Shown in pieces: positions 11,704-22,441 of a DNA stretch of 64,000 bases; the first letter of the stretch is position 1, and every line of letters starts with the position of its first letter. The DNA is from Actinernus sp. WN-2022 (taxonomy: Eukaryota > Cnidaria > Anthozoa > Actiniaria > Actinernidae): positions 2,232,001-2,296,000 of the forward strand of contig JAOWCC010001368.1 in the NCBI GenBank assembly GCA_030867875.1, read 5' to 3'. A program made the position numbers and the translations under genes. The notes below the pieces were generated by a model. The model worked only from the letters and a program-made list of their open reading frames with translations, was not told where the DNA came from and did no database searches.

Positions 11704-12850
11704 TGAACATTCAACTCGGCCATAATTATTTATTTATGCTGAACCCGAGTGAATGTGCGATCGAAAAATATGCTATTGGCTTGCTGTGTTGTTCGGTTTG
11801 CCGATACCAAAACTGCAAATGGTCAATATGCTATAAATCATACCTGAAGGCTGAAGAGAAATACATGGCAATGAATATTTCAGTGTGAGTTGTGAAGAAG
11901 ATTTTTAAATACTACACGTGTACATCGTGGTGGTTTACATAAGTCAAACATGGTCTGTTACGACACCAGCGAAGTTGAACAGAGAACTGAGTCAAATCAA
12001 CTCACCATAATTTGTAAACAACCGAGTGAATTCTGTTGGCTTGCTCGCTGTACTGGATTCTGCTTTTCGCTGTACATACAGATACCGGATCAGATACCGA
12101 AACTACAAACAGTAAGATGATCTGGCTGAAGAGAAACAAGGTCCGAGTTTTCTAGATACCCGTAATCGCCGTATCTTGTGTGAGTTACGACACTGTGTAC
12201 ATCTTGGTTATACAAATTAACGGATTCAAATTAACACTACATATTTCAGACAGAGAGTTAATCTATACCGACACTTTGATATGCCAAGGAACTGGAATAT
12301 CAACACAGTACAAGGTGAGGGAAATTTAAAGTACTGACTTCATTGCTGTGTTCAATTAATCTACACTGAATTTCGAACAGACCTAAAACAAGGCTGATCA
12401 AAGCAATCAAAGCCGGAATCAAAGCCAGGACCCGGCTACCAACATTGACCATAAATTATTCTGGAACTAACAATGGCGCTCAATATTCTGCAGCCAACCT
12501 TGTTCTCACTTGAAAAATACCCGGGAAACATAATGTGAATGATCTGAATCGAAGGAACTGCATGGGCTGTACTTTATACACATGCATATATAATTTATGT
12601 TCTAGGAACTGGAATTCAGTTTATACACATCTGAATAGTAATATTTATTTATATATATATACCATATAAAACATACATGTATACATGTAGCCCCATAAGC
12701 ATCGCATCCAATGATTTAATGTTACACAAAGATAATTACAGTTTTATACCCAGATGCATCCCCTTGTATATTAACATATAAGTCAAGACATCAACATTTT
12801 CACATTAGTTAAAAAACAAGCACTTTTGATCAGGATTACGTACACCGTTC
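11704..12850. other. Non-coding stretch between the coiled-coil ORF and the decayed cluster
   Basis: The two sub-regions near 11735-11880 and 12020-12140 share loosely similar words (GAGTGAAT..., GCCGATACC/GATACCGAAAC, GGCTGAAGAGAAA), which suggests an old tandem duplication. Otherwise I see nothing I can support. Confidence 0.3.
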
Positions 12851-12853
12851 ACA

Positions 12854-13920
12854 TCATTGCAGCAATTTTTCAGCTTTTCTGACTGTTACCACAGTGCTTT
12901 CTCTTTCAAAAAATATGTCGAATGCACTTTGATAATCTATGATTACTTCTAGTCTTGCTGCACCAATTTGTCTTCCAAATGACTTCGTGTTTTGATGTGA
13001 CGAGAGTAAGAATTCGTTACGCATATCAGTTAGGTCAGCCTCCATGTTACAAATCAAGGTCATTAGAGCAGCGAGAGAGTTCTTATTGCGGGCAACAATC
13101 CTCGTGAAGAATCTAAAGAATTCCGTCTCTTCCGGTTTGAATTTGACTCATGTGTATGTTGCTTTTGGAGTTTCAAGGATATGTTGATCCAAAACTACAG
13201 GCTCTTGGGGTTTTTCATTGACTTGTGAACTTGCAGGCTCTGTAATTTGTTTTGTTTTCTTAGTATAACATAAAGTGTTGAACATGTTCATGTTCTCAAG
13301 CATGTCGCGCGTGACCTCTGTTTCTTCATTCATTAAGTTCTCGACTTTCATCTGTAATCTGGGAAACTCAATCTTTGCCCATGCCTTGGCACATAACTAT
13401 TCCTGTTGTTAAGTAGACGTGGATGATTATAAGTAAAATCCTTCGACAGCTTGTACCGTTTCCGCTAGGTCAATATCCTCGCTGGAACGAAATAACTTGA
13501 TCTCAATACTCTCTGATCCAACTTACGGTAAATTTAAATCTCTGACAGTTTTTAAGAGACTCATAATATTGGTCTTGAAGTGCCTTCACCCAAAATAAGA
13601 TGTTCTCCTCGGATGTTTTAAATGCAGCACAGCGAGCCGATGGCTTATAGATTCCAATATATATTTCTTCGAATTTTAGCTTTCCGGATCCTGGCCCCTT
13701 CAGTGGCTTCAGGTCGTCGTACGTGTCGTATATAAAATCACTGGCCATCTGGGTAAAAAACGCGGTCCTTCGGCTCCGACAATAGCGGCAGTTGAAATAT
13801 CCTGAGCCTGTTGGAAGGCTTTCGCACGAGTGAAGTTAAATAAAACATGAAACTGGCTTACATTTGAGAGATGAGACTCCAAATTAGAGAGAAAGTTCCT
13901 CGCGGGTCCTCCGCCATCTT
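12854..13920 (-). pseudogene. Decayed multi-segment coding cluster, family unknown
   Basis: Several minus-strand segments look protein-like but do not join into one frame. An ATG GCG GAG start occurs at about 13920 within AAGATGGCGG. A 74-codon block at 13748-13527 (FEEIYIGIYKPSARCAAFK, then LFWVKALQDQYYESLKNC) ends at a good donor, ACC|GTAAGT. A further open block in another frame (SEDIDLAETVQAVEGFYL) lies near 13440-13500. Two charged blocks follow at 13351-13148 and 13063-12854. Stops and frame changes between them suggest either many small exons that I cannot resolve or a pseudogene. The region lies between two direct copies of ACGCATGCGCAGAAATTTTG (10680 and 14014). Confidence 0.3.
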
Positions 13921-14277
13921 GATTTACTGTATTAAATTATGTAAATAATTTAACCTGGCGATTGTTGCGTGACCAGCACAGTGCAATCTGATTGGTGTGA
14001 ACCTGAACTTTAACGCATGCGCAGAAATTTTGCTACACCAAATACAAAATAACGGCTTGCAGATTAAGACTCGGTGCTGCCACAGGCAGCCCGAGTAATT
14101 AGCTTCTTTGAGTATTATATTTCTCGGGCCAGGGTTTGCAACAAGGTCACTGACAAAAAGTACATTCTTTAACGCAGAAGGTGAAACATATGTCAGATAT
14201 TTCAGTTAAGATGTCAATCTTGTGCTTAAAATTTCAACAGCTGTGACCAGAGCCGGATCATGTGTACGGTACGCAAT

Positions 14278-14370
14278 GTCGGCAGACGTATCGGTCGAGG
14301 GTTGGCCGACAGATCGGCCGGCTGTCGGCCGAGAGTCGACCAACAGTCGGTCGTGTGTCGGCAAGCATGA
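14278..14370. repeat. GTCGGCCGAC-type short-motif cluster 1
   Basis: About 90 bp densely packed with variants of GTCGG, CGGCCGAC and TCGGTCG, imperfectly palindromic. It is GC-rich in contrast to its AT-rich surroundings. A second, longer cluster lies 560 bp downstream. Confidence 0.6.
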
Positions 14371-14929
14371 ACATACACCTACACTTGTATTTGTAATTTA
14401 TCAGGTCTCTATGTGGCAGAAACTCGTACAGATCAATGTTTGTCTGTCCTCGGGAATTTCTCTAAACAGTATGAAGAGCCGACGGATTAAGGAGTTGCAG
14501 TTGCCTAATATTTGGGAGCAGACGCTTCACCTCTCACTGCAGTAGCCAGGGTTTAATCGTCTTGACTTGTTTCGAAGGTTTTTCTCCTGGTTCTCCGGTT
14601 TTCCTTCTCCTAAAAACCAACCTCGTTTCCAATTCGACCCTGAATTCGTCGATACTTAAACCATCATTAGCCCCGGCAACGGCTCCCAGTATTCGACGTA
14701 AAATAATAAAATAACATTTGAAAATATTGGGGTCGCTACTTTCGCAATTTATTAGTAAGCATCAAATATATACTCTGCGCGCTCCAATCGGAGTATTAGC
14801 ATAAACTAGCGGATCTTTATTGTCCCAGCCAGATCCGCTAGTTTATGCTATCCTAAGTTTACAAAGGTTAGTTTTGAACGAAAGAATTAATAGTTGTGGC
14901 CTCTACAACCTGATCAGAACTACATATGT
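14371..14929. other. Spacer between the two GTCGGCCGAC clusters
   Basis: It contains a SINE-3'-like fragment near 14575-14680 (TTCTCCTGGTTCTCCGGTTT). It also contains a short hairpin at about 14807-14850 whose arms both include the ACTAGCGGATCT word. No gene. Confidence 0.4.
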
Positions 14930-15135
14930 CACGGTCACCGATACCTCGGCCGACTGTCGGTAAACTATCGACAGAGTGTCGGTGATCAATCGGCCGACTG
15001 TCGGTGCATCATCAAACATCAGCGGCCGACATACACTGTCGGCCGAGTAGCGGTCGACGTTCGGTCGACTCTCGGCCGACCGTCGACGACGTATCGGCGA
15101 CCCTCGGTTGACATGTCGGTCGATATGTCGCCGCC
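14930..15135. repeat. GTCGGCCGAC-type short-motif cluster 2
   Basis: About 200 bp of CGGCCGACTGTCGGT-like units in both orientations, many sharing TCGGCCGA. Spacing is irregular, unlike a simple tandem repeat. Confidence 0.6.
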
Positions 15136-15160
15136 ATTGTGTACAGTATGGGCTGATCAT

Positions 15161-15490
15161 CTCCCGGGGTGGAACTCCCATAAAAAAGGGGTAGGGATGC
15201 TCGTCGTACATAGACCCCAAAGAGGTACTAAAATGGGCGTGGCTCAAGCTTATTTCGACCCCTAAAAGGTACCGATAAAAACATGGCAACATTTTAAACT
15301 TTCGATGCCTTTTATTGCTATTGACACCCGACCCCTAAAAGGTACCGCTTTACATAGAAATGTTTGTGTTTGATCGTGGATACCCTAAGTGGTACCAAAC
15401 TCCTGATTTTGACCCCTAAGAGGTATGACGAGCATCCATGCATGTACCCCTCACATAAGGGAGTCCCCCCCCCCCCCCCCCCCCCCCCCC
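15161..15490. mobile_element. TIR element with GATGCTCGTC inner repeats and poly-C end
   Basis: Left: GGAACTCCCATAAAAAAGGG and GGGATGCTCGTC. Right: GACGAGCATCC and CCCTCACATAAGGGAGTCC, which are inverted relative to the left. The interior repeats ACCCCTAAAAGGTACC several times. A run of about 23 C (15467-15490) marks the right end. Length is about 330 bp. Confidence 0.65.
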
Positions 15491-16330
15491 AAAGTCTTCA
15501 GTTTAGATTGGAACTCATTCTTATGGTGGACTTCATAAAACAACCAGCAATTGCTATTTGATCGAATCTATATCGATAACATTCTCATTGAATGTCTCGG
15601 ACTATTGTTTAAGCCTTTACATATCACATAACCTTTCCATATTTTTTTGTATGTATCACCGGTCAGTATGGACGCTGGTACTTCACACTTATTCCAAGAT
15701 TCCGCCATCCAAATGTTCATTTGGCACACAGGGAATGTTAAAAGTAACTCTGAACTACATACCATCTACCTGGAAACTAGCTACGGCTCTGCACGGAACT
15801 TCATTTACTCACCTACTCGAAATAACCCATCTACATTAGTTTGAGCGCCCTCAATTTTTGCATTGGTTCCTGCTTTTCTTTTGTTTGCGAGAAATTCACG
15901 TTTATGTCAATGAGATTTTTATGATTTGAAGCAAGATCATTACTTTCGTTGGGCCTCAGTGTACTTCAAGCTCGGTGCAATGTAAATAGTATAAACGACT
16001 TTCCTAGCATCCGTCCTAGCAGCTATAGCGGCTCGACTGACTACAGCTCGACTGACGTGAGGCAGTTATGTGAATCAGTATTTATTAGCCTTAATAGAGC
16101 GGTCTAATTACCTAAAACTCTTTTAAAATAGATCGTGTTTCCTTCCCTTCCTTGCCTTTTATAATTTAAATTTGTTTAACATTATAGTTCGCATGCACAG
16201 CCGCCGGATATTTCGTCACTCACTCCTCTGGGCCGGCGGCTGCGAAGGAGACTTTATAGTTCTTGTGAAGCGCTTTGAACCTGATTAGTGGAGTTAGTAT
16301 GGGGTGCCATTCCCGCCATTATTCAGACTT
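15491..16330. other. Unassigned spacer upstream of the 21-bp array
   Basis: No convincing coding exon or repeat boundary. One weak inverted GC motif near 16199-16245 (CAGCCGCCGG / CCGGCGGCTG) may be a short hairpin. Confidence 0.35.
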
Positions 16331-16335
16331 GTTCA

Positions 16336-16660
16336 ATTTATAAAATGGAGCCTTGAATTTATAAAATGGAGCCTTGAGTTTATAAAATGGAGCCTTGAGT
16401 TTATAAAATGGAGCCTTGAATTTATAAAATGGAGCCTTGAGTTTATAAAATGGAGCCTTGAGTTTATAAAATGGAGCCTTGAATTTATAAAATGGAGCCT
16501 TGAATTTATAAAATGGAGCCTTGAGTTTATAAAATGGAGCCTTGAATTTATTAAATGGAGCCTTGAATTCATAAACTGGAGCCTTGAATTTATAAAATGG
16601 AGCCTTGAGTTTATAAAATGGAGCCTTCAATTTATAAAATGGAGCCCTCGGTTTCTAAAA
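16336..16660. repeat. 21-bp tandem array, each unit carrying TATAAAA
   Basis: About 15 head-to-tail copies of TTTATAAAATGGAGCCTTGA(A/G), with a few degenerate units at the right end. Nearly every unit contains the TATA-box-like word TATAAAATGG. Because 21 is divisible by three, open frames run through the array on both strands, which is not evidence of coding. It ends about 30 bp before the ATG GCG GAG at 16690. Confidence 0.9.
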
Positions 16661-16689
16661 TGCAGCGGTCTGGCACTAGTGGATGAAGT

Positions 16690-17240
16690 ATGGCGGAGGT
16701 GGAATGGGCTGAGACAAAACCTCGTGCTTTCTCAACAGATTCAACAATGGCTGACGATCTGCAGGAAGCTGCGCGAATACTCAACAGAGTAGCTTCTAAT
16801 TTGAACAATAGCTCGAGCCATTTATCCAATAATTTATACGAGGCCCGTAATCCACGATTTGTTCCAGACTGCTCCTCAATCTCATGCTTCTTCAAGTGGA
16901 ACCTTCACGTCCGAACTGATGAGTCTTTATCCTCATCACCGGTCTAGAAGCAATGGCGGACGCTCACGGACATCTTCGACGACTACAACCGCTAATAAAG
17001 GAAAAGAAGTGATATAGTCGACCAGCGAAATTGAAAGAAATCGTAAGGAAATTTGTCTGCCTCTCGGATAAAGATCAGATCGAAGCGCCAGATGCGGAAG
17101 AGTCGAGGGAACTGCTGATTTATGACATGGGAGAGAAAAAGCTGTCAATAGCAAAGGAGGCAAGTGAAAGCGAGGTTCGAGAGGTAATGGTACAAAAGTT
17201 TCCGAAGCTGAAACAAGCTGGCGGCTTTGAATTTAGGCTA
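16690..17240 (+). pseudogene. Fragment resembling the N-terminal region of cnidarian G2E3-like proteins
   Basis: A start-like ATG GCG GAG at 16690 opens a frame containing MADDLQEAARILNRVASNL. A frame change near 16860 leads to a Ser/Thr/Arg-rich segment (HASSSGTFTSELMSLY, then RSNGGRSRTSSTTTT). A third segment, about 17031-17234, reads EKKLSIAKEASESEVREV and FPKLKQAGGFEF. The FPKLK-x-GGFE block after a GEKK motif is what I associate with the N-terminal region of proteins annotated as G2/M-phase E3 ligase-like in corals; that recognition is from memory and is tentative. Stops between segments make this copy non-functional unless introns are hidden. Most of it is repeated in inverted orientation at 17421-17864. 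Confidence 0.4.
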
Positions 17241-17864
17241 GATTGCAGAATACCCCACCACTTCGAAAGATCACTTGAAAAGCCCTTACAAATTTGCAAA
17301 ATTATCCATTTAGCTCAGGTGTATTTAGGACTCGTTCTACGAATGATTTGGAGTTGAAAATGGGTAAGATTTATTTGGTGGGATGACTTTAAGTTCTCTC
17401 TTTCTTGATTCAGCATACATAAATTCAAAGCCGCCAGCTTGTTTCAGCTTCGGAAACTTTTTGTACCATTACCTCTCGAACCTCGCTTTCACTTGCCTCC
17501 TTTGCTATTGACAGCTTTTTCTCTCCCATGTCAGAAATCAGCAGTTCCCTCGACTCTTCCGCATCTGGCGCTTCGATCTGATCTTTATCGAGAGCAGACA
17601 AATTTCCTTAGGATTTCTTTCAATTTCGCTGGTCGACTATATCACTTCTTTTCCTTTTATTAGCGGTTGTAGTCGTCGAAGATGTCCGTGAGCGTCCGCC
17701 ATTGCTTCTAGACCGGTGATGAGGATAAAGACTCATCAGTTCGGACGTGAAGGTTCCACTTGAAGAAGCATGAGATTGAGGAGCAGTCTGGAACAAATCG
17801 TGGATTACGGGCCTCGTATAAATTATTGGATAAATGGCTCGAGCTATTGTTCAAATTAGAAGCT
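16791..17864. repeat. 444-bp inverted duplication ending at the assembly gap
   Basis: The left arm (16791-17234) and right arm (17421-17864) are reverse complements of the G2E3-like gene fragment, each about 444 bp, around a spacer of 186 bp. The arms differ by several substitutions and small indels (for example CTGCCTCTCGG versus CTGCTCTCG). The right arm stops exactly where the N run begins. Confidence 0.9.
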
Positions 17865-17964
17865 NNNNNNNNNNNNNNNNNNNNNNNNNNNNNNNNNNNN
17901 NNNNNNNNNNNNNNNNNNNNNNNNNNNNNNNNNNNNNNNNNNNNNNNNNNNNNNNNNNNNNNNN
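17865..17964. other. Assembly gap (100 N)
   Basis: A run of exactly 100 N, a conventional placeholder for unknown length. It separates the end of a large palindrome from a 52-bp tandem repeat, both of which are hard to assemble. Confidence 1.
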
Positions 17965-18172
17965 ATGTCCCCCTCCTTACAGGGGTGGCGCTACAATGTG
18001 GGCAAGTGTTGCCCCAATGTCCCCCTCCTTACAGGGGTGGCGCTACAATGTGGGCAAGTGTTACCCCAATGTCCCCCTCCTTACAGGGGTGGCGCTACAA
18101 TGTGGGCAAGTGTTACCCCAATGTCCCCCTCCTTACAGGGGTGGCGCTACAATGTGGGCAAGTGTTGCCCCA
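17965..18172. repeat. 52-bp tandem repeat (4 visible copies)
   Basis: Units start at 17965, 18017, 18069 and 18121 with ATGTCCCCCTCCTTACAGGG and are nearly identical. The array emerges directly from the gap, so its true copy number is unknown. Further diverged copies of ATGCCCCACCAAC lie just downstream. Confidence 0.95.
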
Positions 18173-18268
18173 CCAACGTTTGGGAAAAAGCAAATATCGT
18201 TCCCTCAAAATGGAAGAATGGCCGGGGCATTTGGCAACATGCCCCACCAACAATGTTACCACAGTGCC

Positions 18269-19864
18269 GCGCGGGTTTCTGGAAAACCCGAATAGCGAAT
18301 AGCGCGAATAGGGGCGAATAGTAAATATAAGTTAAAGATTAATACTTACAGAACGTAAGTCCTTCAACGAGTACGAATCTAGACGAACCTGACGAGAGAA
18401 TCACACTGGATTTCCTCATGTAACTCAGTTCCATGGATGGGTTACCTGTGGCACTCGAAAGCGAGGCTGATCGATATCGTTAGAAGGCAGCTTTGCCGAA
18501 ATGTTGGAGAAAATTATAAAACAGCAAACGTTTTCTACATATGTCATCGTGCACCTGACAAACGTAGTTGGGTTTCACCAAAGACCGCCTTGGAATTCCT
18601 CGTGCTGCAGCTATTTCATTTTAGTTCTTTCTTCTTTTTTGCGCCGATTTTTTTTCGGATATCGTACCCTTTCAGCTTGCCTGTTTGTTGCCCATTTCAG
18701 ACCACGTGACCTTTCCTTGAGTACGCATTAAATGCGTTTTTGTTTCAGTTCTGTATCCCAAGAGGAAATGTACCAATTTCTATAATTGGAAAACAAAGTA
18801 CTGAATCCTCTGGAGAAATATCACGTGGTCTGAAATGGGGCAACAAACAGGCAAGCTGAAAGGGTCTATTAGAATTCCTCAATTTAATAGACCAGTTGCT
18901 CCGAGGATTTTTCTCCGGGTCCTCCGGTTTTCCTTCCTCCACAAAACCAATACGCTCATTTCCAATTTCATCTATGGATTAGCCAGGTCCTGGCTTTCAT
19001 CAGCCCCTATGGTTGTTTCAGGTCCCGTTTAATATAGAAATTCAAAGAGTTTGCGGTTCAGATTCCGACACTTTTAAAGGGGTGCAAACATGGCGCGAAA
19101 TATGGTGTTTGTATGTGAATCCGGTGCCAAATAATTTCAGTAAAATCGAATTTCTGGTAAAAAGACTATTTTAAAACTTATTAAAATTTGCTGGATGTAG
19201 CTGCGCTGGAAAGCGTGCAATCGTGTTTTCAGTTTACCATACATTTGTCTGTAACAACGAGTCAAAGTCCGCGGGAAAAGCTATGTATAATATTAAACTA
19301 TGATAATATATAATTTTATACAATACTATGATAACATACTAATACTAATAATCATACATAACTAGCAGAAATGGAACATAAAAAAATCTAAAATATAAAT
19401 TTCTAAAATTCTTAAATTACACTAAAATGTTGTTAAAAATAGTAACAGACGTTCCTGGAGACTTAAAATTATTAATAACTACAGAAGTACCGACCCACTC
19501 CTCTTCCCCGTGTTAAAAACTATAAAGACTATTGGAATCTTAGTGTTTTTTTCTGACTTGCTAGAACTGACTTAAAGAGATTTCTTTTAAAGCATTTAAC
19601 GTTTCCGCTCTTTTTTAACGTGGGAGATAGATTGTTCCAGTCCTTGATTGTTCTTACACTAAATGTGCGGCCACCGAAAAGAGAGGGCAACATAGGTTCA
19701 AGTTAGATTCTCTCGTCAAGTTTGATTCTCTCGTCAGTGTGATTCTCTCGTCAAGTTCGTCTAGGTTCACTTACGTTCTGTAAGTATTAATCTTTAACTT
19801 ATATTTGCTATTCGCGACTATTCGCGCGCTATTCGCTATTCGGGTTTTCCAGAAACCCGCGCCG
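18269..19864. mobile_element. 1.6-kb TIR element with about 137-bp terminal repeats
   Basis: The left arm (about 18269-18405) contains GCGCGGGTTTCTGGAAAACC, GAATAGCGAATAGCGCG and AATACTTACAGAACGTAAGT. The right arm (about 19727-19864) carries the same words inverted. The interior has no transposase. Nested inside is a second, 200-bp inverted-repeat unit (18666-18865) with arms ACCCTTTCAGCTTGCCTGTT and its complement around CACGTGGTCTGAAATGGG. A SINE-3'-like fragment lies at about 18890-19025. Confidence 0.75.
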
Positions 19865-19975
19865 CGCCTGTTATGGGACATCAGTTAGAAGTTCTCAGCC
19901 GCTCTATGGGATCCCGGTATAACTAAGATTGCGGATGCCACATGACAAAGAGTGGCAGATTTCGTATGAGTGGGA

Positions 19976-20468
19976 CCACAGGCAGCCCAATCTCAAGATT
20001 TGTGTATTTATACGCTTACAAATATCGCTTGAATAGTTCATATTATAAATCCTTCCAAAACATGTATGTTAGACAAATAAATACGCGACTTCACCCTACA
20101 ATGTTTCAGTTGTGGTTATTCATACCTCTGAGCTCTTCTAGGGTCGTTTCCGCTAGTTTGGAGTTATTTGGAGTGAGCGAAGTGTGATTTTCGTGGCAAA
20201 GATTACAGGTTATGCATCGTCTATTTGTCGTTTGTTTCCAGCCTTTTCCTATTATTAGGAGGTGAGGGAAAGAGGTTCGAAAAGAACAGCGGAAACGACC
20301 CTAGAAGAGCTCAGAGGTATGAATAACCACAACTGAAACATTGTAGGGTGAAGTCGTGTATTTATTTGTCTAACATACATGTTTTGGAAGGATTTATAAT
20401 ATGAACTATTCAAGCGATATTTGTAAGCGTTATAAATACACAAATCTTGAGATTGTGCTGCCTGTGGT
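19976..20468. mobile_element. Foldback element with about 180-bp arms
   Basis: The left arm (19976-20154) starts CCACAGGCAGCCCAATCTCA; the right arm (20286-20468) is its near-perfect reverse complement ending GCTGCCTGTGG. Both arms contain AATACACAAATCTTGAGATT-type and GAAACGACCCTAGAAGAGCT-type words. The 130-bp centre is unrelated to the arms. Confidence 0.85.
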
Positions 20469-20832
20469 GGGACAAACTACAGCACTGACTACAACACGGT
20501 TACCGTACGGCATGCCGTGACATTGAAATGGTTTCCCTATTGAGTTTGTCCCTACTAATCAAATCAAATTACAGATACAGTACAGCACGGTTACGGACAT
20601 GCCGTAGTTTGTCCCACTCATACCAAATCTACTCTAACTGATGACACTACCGTGTCTAAATAAAGTTTATGTATGTATGGTCCATCCCTAACCGTGTTGT
20701 AGTCAGTGCTGTAGTTAGTCTTACTCGCACCAAATCTACTCTACCGTACGGCGTGTCCGCGACATTGAAATGGTTTCCTATACAGTTTTCGTCTTGCAGA
20801 TGCAATCAAATAACAGAGTTACGGTGGTCGAT
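20469..20832. repeat. Dispersed repeat with TACGGCATGCCGT words
   Basis: It holds several copies of GTGACATTGAAATGGTTTCC, CAGTGCTGTAGT and ACCAAATCTACTCTA. A related stretch lies at 28765-28860, immediately beside a vigilin splice donor. No coding content. Confidence 0.5.
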
Positions 20833-21038
20833 AGAGGTAATCGGCTAACGCAGTTGCCCACCCAATTCAGATCATGTGATGTAAACAGATGCTAAAAAGG
20901 ATTATTCCTTTTTCAATCTAATCATAATGCAGTCATGCCTATCTGAATAAAATTAATTTTCAGAGTCAATTCTCCAGAGTAATGTGTTTACATCACATGA
21001 TCTGAATTGGGTGGCAACAGCGTTAGCCGATTACCTCT
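20833..21038. mobile_element. MITE with about 55-bp TIRs
   Basis: Left: AGAGGTAATCGGCTAACGC, then CCCAATTCAGATCATGTGAT. Right: the same sequence inverted, ending GCGTTAGCCGATTACCTCT. Total about 206 bp, with an AT-rich centre. Confidence 0.8.
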
Positions 21039-21127
21039 ATTAAAGTTATTTCTTACGCATTGGCAGTACGTTTCTAATTATACCTGAATAATGCAGTTAA
21101 CCCCTCACCTCCCCTCCGGCCCCGCAG

Positions 21128-21259
21128 ACATATTACAACTTTGAAGTAAAGGAATCAGAGGATCGCAAGAGACAGGGACGACCACGACAACCGCACAACA
21201 AGAAGCTGTGCGAAGCTTGTCACAATGGAGTATGTGATAGAGGTGGCAGAAAACGCTAG
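21128..21259 (+). CDS. Orphan terminal exon with AT-hook-like and CxxC motif
   Basis: A strong acceptor (CCCTCCGGCCCCGCAG) ends at 21127. Only one of the three frames is open after it, and it runs 43 codons to a TAG at 21257. The peptide contains a basic RQGRPRQPHNKK segment (AT-hook-like GRP core) followed by LCEACHNGVC, a C-x2-C-x4-C cluster that could bind zinc, and a basic C-terminus. An AATAAA poly(A) signal lies at 21291-21296, 32 nt after the stop. I found no convincing upstream exon, so this may be the end of a gene whose other exons lie in the gap region or were replaced by repeats. It may also be the C-terminus of a transposase. The product is unknown. Confidence 0.45.
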   Translation, partial: TYYNFEVKESEDRKRQGRPRQPHNKKLCEACHNGVCDRGGRKR

Positions 21260-21659
21260 CAAGCACGCCCTTGTTTAGAGTTGAACATGGAATAAATGTG
21301 CCGCTGAAAAAGCAGATTTTTTGTCTAATGTTGGCTCACATTGAGAAGTTCTTTTTACAGAACACGCCAGTCATTAGTACGTAATCAGATTATCAAAGTG
21401 CGTTCGACTGATTTTTTTTGTAAGAGAAAGGACTGTGGTATTAAACACAAAAGGCTGAAAGATTGCTGCAATGATGTGGACCCGTATCATTAGAGTCATT
21501 ATTGCCACCCATATAGTTGGTTATGAAACCCGGCAAACTTCAAAAGGGCTAAAAAATGCGCTGCGATTAATATTGGAAGGGGGGTAAGACAATATTGTGC
21601 ACGGTCATAGTTCATTAGCGTCCCCTGAATCCACAAGTTTCTATTGGCTGATGGGTTTC

Positions 21660-22080
21660 ATAACAATTCATCTCTATTAACTATGTTCAGAACGAGTAGA
21701 CGCGCAAAAACAAAGGTTTGCTCCTCCGGGGCCCACTTGTACGAAGCACCGCTCGAAACCTGTATTATTGCACTCATTACTGTAGCTATTGTTTTTGTAC
21801 TGCACGTTCTAAATGTTAGGGTGTTTTGAATTGTTGGGAAAGCCACTGGCGGCTCGTTCGAGCGGTACAACTGGTTGATTTGGGGTCACCACAGGAACCC
21901 CAAATCAACCGCGCAGAGCCTGCAAGCAGGCTAGGTAAACGAGCCGGCCTACGCCGCTCGAAACGAGCCACAGGTTACCCAACAATACGAGACACCCTAA
22001 CCTTTAGAACGTGTAGTACAAAAACAATATAACTACAGTATAAATAGGTACAATCAGAATACAGATTTCGAGCGGTACTG
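21660..22080. mobile_element. Nested foldback element
   Basis: Outer arms share TCGAGCGGT/ACCGCTCGA, TACAGTA...AACAATA and GAACGTG(T/C)AGTACAAAAAC in inverted order (21757-21840 against 21985-22075). Centrally, GTTGATTTGGGGT and ACCCCAAATCAAC form a tight hairpin at about 21873-21910. Confidence 0.6.
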
Positions 22081-22441
22081 TATTACTCGGTTAATACAAT
22101 TACAAATTTAGCGCTATCCTCGGCGATAAAGTTCCCCTTGCTTTGAACAACCACCGGGCTAGGGACTCGACAGACCGCCATGCGAGAAGAACCAATAGGT
22201 TTACAATGTCACAACTCAGACAAGCACTATTTTTTAAAAGTTTTGTTTATTTCTCTAGGCCATACTTACGATGGCGCAATTTTCATTTAAAATAATTCTA
22301 GTGGGATAGAGTTTTGATAGTAGGGGGAAGGAAGGTACATTCTAGTCAACATTTCTTAATTTAATGTTATGATATAGACACGTCACAAGACGAGATTGAG
22401 TATCGAGTGTTTAAGATAGGAAATCAGTTCTTCAAAAATAA

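Noticed and set aside
16304..16792. 162-codon frame with repeating LEFIKWS
   Set aside because: It is a reading of the 21-bp tandem array; both strands give equivalent repetitive peptides and the unit looks non-coding.
19942..20443. Matching peptides on opposite strands (YKYRLNSSYYKSFQ)
   Set aside because: They come from the two arms of the foldback at 19976-20468, not from a gene pair.
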